Source: Paraburkholderia edwinii (GTDB taxonomy: Bacteria > Pseudomonadota > Gammaproteobacteria > Burkholderiales > Burkholderiaceae). Taken from it: a stretch of DNA of 64,000 nt. The translations under genes were made by a program, and so were the position numbers. The DNA is taken from positions 124,001-188,000 of the forward strand of contig NZ_CP080095.1 of assembly GCF_019428685.1 (NCBI RefSeq), in the 5' to 3' direction. Shown here one piece after another: positions 57,989 through 64,000 of the stretch; positions within the stretch are counted from its first letter, which is position 1; each line of letters begins with the position of its first letter. The notes below the pieces were generated by a model that saw only the letters and a list, made by a program, of their open reading frames with translations, did no database searches and had not been told where the DNA came from.

Positions 57989-59857
57989 CTATGCCGCAAA
58001 TTTTCGCTCGAGCGCCGAACGCGTGTCTTTCAATGCGGCCGGCAACCCATGTTGCAGCGTGTCAAAGAGGTCCGAGTGCAGCGCGAGCTCGGCTTTCCAC
58101 GCCGCGTCGTCGACTGAGATGACCTGGTCGAACTGCTCGCGGGTGAAATCGAGGCCGCTCCAGTCGATGTCCTCATAACGCGGCGAAACGCCGAACGCAT
58201 GCTCGACGCCGGCCGCCGTGCCTTCGATGCGCCCCACCATCCACTGCAGCACCCGCATGTTTTCGCCGAAGCCCGGCCAGACGAACTTGCCGTCCGCTCC
58301 CTTGCGGAACCAGTTCACGCAGAAGAACTTCGGCATCGGCGTATTGAGCTTCGCGAGGCGCGCGCCGGTTTTGAGCCAGTGGCCGAAGTAGTCGCTCATG
58401 TTGTAGCCGCAGAACGGCAGCATCGCGAACGGATCGCGCCGCACGACGCCTTGCTTGCCCGCCGCGGCCGCCGTCGTTTCGGAGCCCATCGTCGCGGCCA
58501 TATAGACGCCTTCGACCCAGTCACGCGCTTCCGTCACGAGCGGCACCGTCGTCGAACGCCGACCGCCGAACACGAACGCGTCGATCGGCACGCCAGCAGG
58601 ATTCTCCCAATCGGCATCGACCGACGGACACTGAGATGCGGGCGCGGTAAATCGCGCATTCGGATGCGCGGCTTTGCGGCCGGTTTCCTTTGCGATTTCA
58701 GGTGTCCAGTCGTTGCCTTGCCAATCGATCAGATGCGCGGGGGGCGTGTCGGTCATGCCTTCCCACCAGACATCGCCGTCGTCGGTCAGCGCGACGTTCG
58801 TGAAAATCACGTTCTCCTTGAGCGTCGCCATCGCATTGAAATTCGTCTTCTCGCTCGTGCCCGGCGCAACGCCGAAATAGCCGGCTTCAGGGTTGATCGC
58901 GTACAGACGTCCATCGTTGCCCGGCTTGATCCACGCGATGTCGTCGCCGATCGTCGAGATCTTCCAGCCGTCGAGGCCTTCAGGCGGAATCAGCATCGCG
59001 AAGTTGGTCTTGCCGCACGCGGACGGAAACGCGGCCGCGACGTAATGCTTGCGGCCTTCCGGCGACGTGACGCCGAGGATCAGCATGTGTTCGGCGAGCC
59101 AGCCTTCGTCGCGGCCCATCGTCGAAGCGATGCGCAATGCAAAACATTTCTTGCCAAGCAACGCGTTGCCGCCGTAACCGGAGCCATAGCTCCAGATCTC
59201 GCGTGCTTCGGGAAAATGCACGATGTACTTCGTATCGTTGCAGGGCCAGCGCACGTCTTTCGCGCCATCGGCGAGCGGCGCGCCGACCGAGTGCACGCAC
59301 GGCACGAAGTCGCCGTCTTCGCCGAGCACGTCGTGAACCTTGCGCCCCATGCGCGTCATGATGCGCATATTGGTTACCACGTACGGGCTATCACTGAGCT
59401 CGACGCCGATGTGTGCGATCGGCGACCCGAGCGGTCCCATCGAAAACGGCACGACGTACATCGTGCGGCCGCGCATCGCGCCATCGAACAGACCGTCCAG
59501 CGTCGTGCGCATCTCGCCGGGGTCGATCCAGTTGTTGGTCGGGCCCGCATCGTCGCGACGCTTCGAGCAGATAAACGTGCGATCTTCGACACGCGCGACA
59601 TCCGACGGGTCGGAGCACGCGAGATAGGAGTTCGGGCGTTTCTCGGGATTGAGCTTGCGCAGCATGCCCGCTTCGACCATCTGCGCGCACAGCCGGTCGT
59701 TTTCCTGCTGCGAGCCGTCGCACCATTCGATGCGCGCGGGCTTCGTCAGCGCGGCGACGCGCTGCACCCATTCGATCAGTTTGCGATTCTTGACCCATGC
59801 AGGCGCATGCACGTCGATGTTGCTGGGTTGGCCTGCCTTGAACGCGGGATGATTCAT
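57989..59857 (-). CDS. pckG: Phosphoenolpyruvate carboxykinase (GTP)
   Basis: PckG turns oxaloacetate and GTP into phosphoenolpyruvate, the first step of gluconeogenesis. The 622-residue protein is full length. The kinase P-loop is in [15 protein letters not shown] with the reactive Cys, and the GTP-type signatures EGMTDTPP and [14 protein letters not shown] are present. GGAGA precedes the ATG. Monocistronic with its own terminator. Confidence 0.97.
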   Translation of the reverse strand: MNHPAFKAGQPSNIDVHAPAWVKNRKLIEWVQRVAALTKPARIEWCDGSQQENDRLCAQMVEAGMLRKLNPEKRPNSYLACSDPSDVARVEDRTFICSKRRDDAGPTNNWIDPGEMRTTLDGLFDGAMRGRTMYVVPFSMGPLGSPIAHIGVELSDSPYVVTNMRIMTRMGRKVHDVLGEDGDFVPCVHSVGAPLADGAKDVRWPCNDTKYIVHFPEAREIWSYGSGYGGNALLGKKCFALRIASTMGRDEGWLAEHMLILGVTSPEGRKHYVAAAFPSACGKTNFAMLIPPEGLDGWKISTIGDDIAWIKPGNDGRLYAINPEAGYFGVAPGTSEKTNFNAMATLKENVIFTNVALTDDGDVWWEGMTDTPPAHLIDWQGNDWTPEIAKETGRKAAHPNARFTAPASQCPSVDADWENPAGVPIDAFVFGGRRSTTVPLVTEARDWVEGVYMAATMGSETTAAAAGKQGVVRRDPFAMLPFCGYNMSDYFGHWLKTGARLAKLNTPMPKFFCVNWFRKGADGKFVWPGFGENMRVLQWMVGRIEGTAAGVEHAFGVSPRYEDIDWSGLDFTREQFDQVISVDDAAWKAELALHSDLFDTLQHGLPAALKDTRSALERKFAA

Positions 59858-60388
59858 CGAGCTGTCTCCGTTTTAGAAAAGTAGTTGAAAACGGTACAAG
59901 CCCAGCGACGCTGCATTCCGCCATGTTCGACACGGCGCAATACCGCAATACCGAACGGAGCGCGATCGACGCATCGGCGACGCATGAAAACCAGCGCATC
60001 AGCGCGTCATGCGCGGCGAGCGATCCCGCAGGTCGCGAAGGCCATCAGCGTGTTGCGCCGCATGCGGTCCACCGTCGATCCGTTATCGCGCCGGCGCGAT
60101 GAAACGGGTTGTAAAGCGGCTTGCGCGGACATGCAACAAACTGTTAAAAACGAGGTCAGTTATGTTTTCCGTCGTATCTAGCCACCACTTGCATCGCATT
60201 TGCGTACACCGTTTTCGTAGCTCACTTGCGTACACGATGAACGACGCGCGCGATACGTTTCTGCAAAGGGCGGCTTCTGTACGGTAAAGCATCTAACAAG
60301 CCCGGCATGTTCCCTACAGCACATGTGGGACATGCAAGCGCCGGTTTACGTTCCGCACCCCGATGGTGCGCCGCAAAACACTCTCGCC
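59858..60388. other. Divergent region between pckG and the dehydrogenase
   Basis: A 531-base gap with no gene I can support. TTGCGTACAC occurs twice as a direct repeat (60200-60209 and 60226-60235, 26 bp apart), which could be operator sites. Promoters for both flanking genes should lie here. Confidence 0.45.
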
Positions 60389-61402
60389 ATGAAGATTGCC
60401 ATCCTCGACGATTACCAGGACGCCGTCCGCAAACTCGATTGCTTTCAATTGCTCGCCGACCACGATGTCAAGGTCTTCAACAACACCGTGCGTGGGCTCG
60501 GTCAACTCGCCAGCCGTCTTACGGAAGTCGATGCGCTTGTGCTGATTCGCGAACGCACGCGCATCAACTCGCAACTGCTCGACAAGCTGCCGCATCTGCG
60601 CATGATCAGCCAGACCGGCAAGGCGTCGAGCCATATCGATCTCGATGCGTGTACGGAACGCGGCATCGCGGTGCTCGAAGGCGTCGGTTCGCCGATCGCG
60701 CCCGCTGAACTGACATGGGCGCTCATCATGGCGGCGCAGCGGCGCATTCCGCAGTACGTCGCCAATCTGAAGCAGGGTGCATGGCAGCAGTCGGGCCTGA
60801 AGACGTCGGCGATGCCGCCGAACTTCGGCCTGGGCCAGGTGCTGCGCGGCCAGACGCTCGGTATCTGGGGCTATGGAAAGATCGGACGCCTCGTTGCCGG
60901 TTACGGCAAGGCGTTCGGCATGAACGTGCTGATCTGGGGCCGCGAGCATACGCTCGAGGCTGCCAAAGCCGATGGCTACAACGTCGCGGAAAGCCGCGAA
61001 GCATTCTTCGAGCAAAGCGACGTGCTGTCGTTGCATCTGCGTCTGCATGACGAGACGCGCGGCATCGTCAAGCAGGAAGATTTGATGCGGATGAAGCCGA
61101 CGTCGCTGCTCGTCAACACGAGCCGTTCCGAACTGCTCGAAGAAAACGCGCTCCTGAGCGCGCTGGCGCATAACCGGCCGGGGATGGTTGCGATCGACGT
61201 ATATGAAAGCGAGCCCATTTTGCAGGGCTATAGCCTGCTGCGAATGGAGAACGTGATCTGCTCGCCGCACATCGGCTACGTGGAACGCGAGAGCTATGAG
61301 CTGTACTTCAGCGCGGCTTTCAAGAACATTCTCGCGTTCGATCAGGGCGACACGTCGAGTGTCGCGAATCCGGAAGCGTTGCAGCTCGTGCGGCGCAAGT
61401 AA
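60389..61402 (+). CDS. D-2-hydroxyacid dehydrogenase family protein
   Basis: A 337-residue NAD-dependent dehydrogenase of the D-isomer family. The nucleotide-binding GxGxxG is in LGIWGYGKIGRLV; the catalytic Arg, Glu and His are in LVNTSRSELL, DVYESEPIL and CSPHIGYVERE. I start at MKIAILDDYQDAV (60389); the 22 codons before it are not family sequence. The substrate is not clear. It ends six bases from the convergent patatin gene. Confidence 0.88.
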   Translation: MKIAILDDYQDAVRKLDCFQLLADHDVKVFNNTVRGLGQLASRLTEVDALVLIRERTRINSQLLDKLPHLRMISQTGKASSHIDLDACTERGIAVLEGVGSPIAPAELTWALIMAAQRRIPQYVANLKQGAWQQSGLKTSAMPPNFGLGQVLRGQTLGIWGYGKIGRLVAGYGKAFGMNVLIWGREHTLEAAKADGYNVAESREAFFEQSDVLSLHLRLHDETRGIVKQEDLMRMKPTSLLVNTSRSELLEENALLSALAHNRPGMVAIDVYESEPILQGYSLLRMENVICSPHIGYVERESYELYFSAAFKNILAFDQGDTSSVANPEALQLVRRK

Positions 61403-61408
61403 GCGCCG

Positions 61409-62290
61409 TTATCCATCGCGCGCGGCTGCGTCGAGCAGGTCCGGCATGTGTTGCAGGAACTGCTCGCCATCCGCGCGCCCGAGGTTGTACGCGTGCTGCA
61501 TCTGCGACGGGCTCGTGTAATCCCAACTCGAAATCGGCACCTTGCGCGACGGCTGCACATAGAGGCGCCGCTGGTTGTCCCGCTGGTTGCGGTGCCGCAC
61601 GACGAACATTTGCGGCCGCGGATACAGGCGCGTGACCATCACGAGCACATCGCCGGGCGTCGCGTCCAGCGCGCCGACCGGCACGTTGTCGACCATGCCG
61701 CCGTCGAGCACCGGACGCCCATTGCGCCGCAAAACCGGCGTGAACGGCGGCGTGCATGACGATTGCAGAATCAGGTCGGCCAGATCTTCGACGGTCGCGC
61801 AGTCTTGCACGCGCACAAATTCCGGATGAAAGCCGAGTGTCTGACCGAGCGTCGGGTGCAACGTCTTGCGCACGTACTTCTCGATGTTGTACGCGATGAG
61901 TCCCGCTGCGACAGCGCTACGCGCGCCAAGCCAACGCGGCAGATGCGACACGCCGACGCGAATCTCCGGCGCATGCGCGAGCTTGCCGAATTTCTCGCCG
62001 TAGATGTCGAGCAGCGCCTGCCGATAGATGCGGTAGTGAGGGAACACCGACTCGCCGCGCAGCAGATTGCCCCAATAGGCGTTCTTCGTGTTATCGCGCA
62101 GCGCGTGTTCGTAGTAGCGCATGACCCAGTCGGCGTCGCGCGTGTACAGCATGCACGCGGTGGCGGCGCCCGCGGAAATGCCCGCGATCACGCGCGGACG
62201 GATGTTCAGCTCGGGTTGAACGATGTCCCAGAATCCGGCTTGCCACCAGCAGCGATTGCCGCCGCCCGCGAATACGACTTGATCGAACAT
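61409..62290 (-). CDS. Patatin-like phospholipase
   Basis: A 293-residue patatin-fold lipase. The oxyanion segment FAGGGNRCWWQAG, the nucleophile motif GISAGAAT (GxSxG) and the Asp in LDGGMVDNVP are all present, so it should be active. No signal peptide: cytoplasmic or exported by another route. It follows the PaaI thioesterase gene by 28 bases, so the two may be co-transcribed and act on lipid or acyl-CoA metabolism. Confidence 0.88.
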   Translation of the reverse strand: MFDQVVFAGGGNRCWWQAGFWDIVQPELNIRPRVIAGISAGAATACMLYTRDADWVMRYYEHALRDNTKNAYWGNLLRGESVFPHYRIYRQALLDIYGEKFGKLAHAPEIRVGVSHLPRWLGARSAVAAGLIAYNIEKYVRKTLHPTLGQTLGFHPEFVRVQDCATVEDLADLILQSSCTPPFTPVLRRNGRPVLDGGMVDNVPVGALDATPGDVLVMVTRLYPRPQMFVVRHRNQRDNQRRLYVQPSRKVPISSWDYTSPSQMQHAYNLGRADGEQFLQHMPDLLDAAARDG

Positions 62291-62318
62291 CGGTTGGGTT
62301 ATTGCGCTGTGCGTGGAA

Positions 62319-62723
62319 TCAATCGAGCAACGCGTAGGTCGTCGTTGCGTGGACCGCCATTTTGCCGTCTTCGTCGGCGAGTTCGACTTCACCGAACACG
62401 AGGCTGCGGCCAAGTTTAATCACGCGCGCAGTGACGAGCACATCGCCTTTGCGGACTGCGCGCATGAAGCTGATGTTGAGCGACACGGTGGTCATCGGTT
62501 TGAAGCCGCCGAGCGCGGCTGAAATGGCAACCACCATCGCGGTATCGGCGGCCGCCATGAAAACCTGCCCGCAAATGACGCCGCCGCTGTGACGCAATTC
62601 CCCGGAGAACGGCAAGCGCAGCGTTGCGCTTTCGTCATCGGCCTTTACCGGAGAGAGGCCGAGCGCGCGCACCCAAGGCGCGAGCACGCGGTTGAGCAAT
62701 TCCTGAACGGCGCTTTCGTCCAT
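62319..62723 (-). CDS. PaaI family thioesterase
   Basis: A 134-residue hotdog-fold thioesterase. The family signature is in GGVICGQVFMAAADTAMVVA, followed by VSLNISFMRAVRKGDVLVTA. AAGGA lies eight bases before the ATG at 62723. Substrates are probably acyl-CoA esters; which ones cannot be told. First gene of a possible pair with the patatin gene. Confidence 0.9.
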   Translation of the reverse strand: MDESAVQELLNRVLAPWVRALGLSPVKADDESATLRLPFSGELRHSGGVICGQVFMAAADTAMVVAISAALGGFKPMTTVSLNISFMRAVRKGDVLVTARVIKLGRSLVFGEVELADEDGKMAVHATTTYALLD

Positions 62724-62915
62724 CTTTCGTCCTTGGTCGGGCCCTCGGGATACGCAGTGCAAGCCGCGCGGCGCAAAGCGAGTGGCAAATGATACCGGGA
62801 CGATTCTGGACGCGCGTTTTTAAGGGCTGACGCCGCTTCGCGCGGGCTTGTAGTGGGTTTGAAGCGCGATGAAGCTGCGCTTAGCGGTTTTTTTGTGTTC
62901 GTTCGCGGTAAGGGC

Positions 62916-62944
62916 TAGGCAAGCGCAGAAAATTCCTGCATAAT
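62916..62944 (+). promoter_or_regulatory. tRNA-Lys promoter
   Basis: TAGGCA (62916-62921), 17 bases, then CATAAT (62939-62944); the start would fall just before the tRNA at 62958. The remainder of the gap from 62724 holds no gene. Confidence 0.65.
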
Positions 62945-62957
62945 CTCGCTCTTCGTT

Positions 62958-63033
62958 GGGGCGTTAGCTCAGTTGGTAGAGCAGCGGACTCTTAATCCGT
63001 AGGTCGAGTGTTCGAGTCACTCACGCCCCACCA
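62958..63033 (+). tRNA. tRNA-Lys (CTT)
   Basis: A 76-nt cloverleaf with encoded CCA. Acceptor GGGGCGT/ACGCCCC, D arm GCTCAGTTGGTAGAGC, anticodon stem CGGAC/TCCG with the CTCTTAA loop (anticodon CTT) and T arm GAGTG TTCGAGT CACTC are all well formed. Confidence 0.95.
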
Positions 63034-63043
63034 GTGAATTCAA

Positions 63044-63080
63044 GCAAAAAGCCCGGTCTATTGGCCGGGCTTTTTGCTTT
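63044..63080 (+). terminator. Intrinsic terminator of tRNA-Lys
   Basis: AAAAAGCCCGG pairs with CCGGGCTTTTT around TCTATTGG, within longer GCAAAAA/TTTTTGC arms, 11 bases after the tRNA. The A-run makes it usable on the minus strand as well, for the gene ending at 63160. Confidence 0.93.
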
Positions 63081-63159
63081 GTGCGGCTTGGGTGCGGGTC
63101 GATATCGCCACTGCACGCGTCGTGCGGTGCGCGCAAACGCACCGCACGTCCAACACGCC

Positions 63160-63639
63160 TTAGCGGATGGTCTCCTGCGCGGGCATCTCAATTACCCGCT
63201 GACCGTTCGGCGTCGCAATGCTGCTCGATGCCTGAGGCTTGAGCGTCGCAGAACCGACCGTAACGGGAATCGAGACCGCATTGCTGCCACGCCCCGTCTT
63301 CACAAATACATTCAGAAACGAGGCACCCGCCGAGCCCGCCTTCATGACAACCGTATCGTGCGAAATACCGTTGCTATCGGGAAGCAGTCGCCTGCGTGCC
63401 GGACTTTTTAGCGTCAGACTTCCTTCGGTCGCGTAGGAGACGTCGATGTCGCCGCCAAAGCGTGGCACGACGTAGTCGATCCGAACTTCAACGGGTGCAT
63501 CGGGCGCGCCTCGCACGGACGACGGCGCGCGCACCTCGACGCCTGAATAACTCTTGCCGAAGCTGGAAACCGTGTCAGCCAAAGCATGCTGGACACACAG
63601 CGCCAAGGCGGCGCCAAACATAAGCGAAGTCAGTTTCAC
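63160..63639 (-). CDS. Secreted protein of unknown function
   Basis: A 159-residue protein starting at GTG with AAAGGAG seven bases upstream. Residues 1-22 (VKLTSLMFGAALALCVQHAL then AD) are a clear Sec signal peptide. The mature part is beta-rich (VEVRAPSSVRGAPDAPVEVR, IDVSYATEGSLTLKSPAR, VSIPVTVGSATLKPQ), like an immunoglobulin-type fold, without cysteines. I do not recognise the family. It follows the gene at 63651 by 11 bases, so the two are almost surely one operon. Confidence 0.75.
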   Translation of the reverse strand: MKLTSLMFGAALALCVQHALADTVSSFGKSYSGVEVRAPSSVRGAPDAPVEVRIDYVVPRFGGDIDVSYATEGSLTLKSPARRRLLPDSNGISHDTVVMKAGSAGASFLNVFVKTGRGSNAVSIPVTVGSATLKPQASSSIATPNGQRVIEMPAQETIR

Positions 63640-63650
63640 CAGATGCTCCT

Positions 63651-64000
63651 TTACTGATTGAGGGCTTGAATCGACAACGCGGCGCATTGGGGAGCCGAGA
63701 CGGGCTCGGTCTCAGCGCGAGTCGCCGCGCTCGGCGCAACCACGACCACGTAGTCGCCCGGTGCATCGAATTCAAAGTCGTTTGTGTCGGTTGTGCCTGG
63801 TATTTCGGGCACTGACTTACCGAAACGATAGACGTTCATCCCATAGCTGCTCGGGTGCACGCCACCCTCAGGCGCGACAGCGATTCCATATCTTCCAGCC
63901 GACGGGACCGCAACACGCAAATAACTGTAGTTCCCGAGTTTGTTGCCCGCTCCAAACTGCGTCGTCGAGCACGCTCTTGCACTTACACCTACGGTCAGCG
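63651..64000 (-). CDS. Unrecognised protein, C-terminal part (5' end outside window)
   Basis: The frame is open to the end of the window, so about 116 C-terminal residues are seen and the start is missing. The sequence has two cysteines (SARACSTTQFG and APQCAALS) and alternating beta-like stretches (YLRVAVPSAGRYGIAVAPEG, FDAPGDYVVVVAPS), resembling secreted bacterial beta-sandwich modules such as pre-peptidase C-terminal domains. That is a pattern impression, not an assignment. It is in one operon with the next gene and probably exported with it. Confidence 0.7.
   Translation of the reverse strand, partial: LTVGVSARACSTTQFGAGNKLGNYSYLRVAVPSAGRYGIAVAPEGGVHPSSYGMNVYRFGKSVPEIPGTTDTNDFEFDAPGDYVVVVAPSAATRAETEPVSAPQCAALSIQALNQ

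Noticed and set aside
62863..62897. AGCGC/GCGCT hairpin before a run of seven T as a terminator
   Set aside because: The stem is five pairs and separated from the T-run by six bases, with no plus-strand gene ending nearby.

Overview
The window is chromosomal, GC-rich, densely packed DNA of a beta-proteobacterium, most likely Burkholderia sensu lato (Burkholderia, Paraburkholderia, Trinickia or a close relative). This rests on gene content and protein style: a MetX/MetW pair, gatCAB next to mreBCD-mrdA-rodA, a RegB/RegA redox pair, a QueE of the CX14CX2C type, a DksA without a zinc finger, and many alanine-rich tails. It reads as core genome. I see no prophage, insertion sequence, integron, CRISPR array or toxin cassette.

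Layout. 1-4.4 kb: the end of an MFS transporter, a structured non-coding stretch, a tiny membrane protein, an aldo/keto reductase, a DUF3185 protein and a PhyH-type dioxygenase. 4.4-9.6 kb: metK with a long structured leader, divergent from lpxL-dapF-DUF484-xerC. 9.8-15.6 kb: an RlmI-like methyltransferase, a histidine-rich COG0523 metallochaperone, dksA and hslVU. 15.7-21.2 kb: regBA, a CWC protein, argB, a HAD nucleotidase and slmA. 21.3-26 kb: a SAM-II-like riboswitch before metX-metW, then ampG and an M48 protease. 26-31.5 kb, minus strand: xthA, ppk2, gatCAB. 31.8-38.2 kb: the mreB-mreC-mreD-mrdA-rodA elongasome cluster. 38.2-42.4 kb, minus strand: a Sel1 protein, an HpcH/HpaI aldolase, queD-queE-queC and tRNA-Phe. 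42.5-51.4 kb, minus strand: an NtrYX-like pair, DUF4390, rsmB, htpX, a LysE exporter, fmt and def. 51.7-56.3 kb: dprA, a thioredoxin-like protein and topB. 56.5-64 kb: a LysR regulator, pckG, a 2-hydroxyacid dehydrogenase, a patatin, a PaaI thioesterase, tRNA-Lys and two unrecognised envelope or secreted genes, the last cut by the window edge.

Genes that work together: metK (SAM synthesis) and metX/metW (methionine synthesis) share a stem-loop element in their leaders, which suggests SAM control of both ends of the pathway. mreBCD, PBP2 and RodA make the side wall, with AmpG recycling muropeptides. gatCAB, fmt, def, rsmB, rlmI-like, queCDE and two tRNAs serve translation. hslVU and htpX serve protein quality control.

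The least explained signals are non-coding: the metX and metK leaders, a three-helix element at 612-692, a 14-bp palindrome over the presumed dksA promoter, paired TTCGTACGA palindromes at 2273-2293, and an intrinsic terminator at 42097-42136 with no gene before it.
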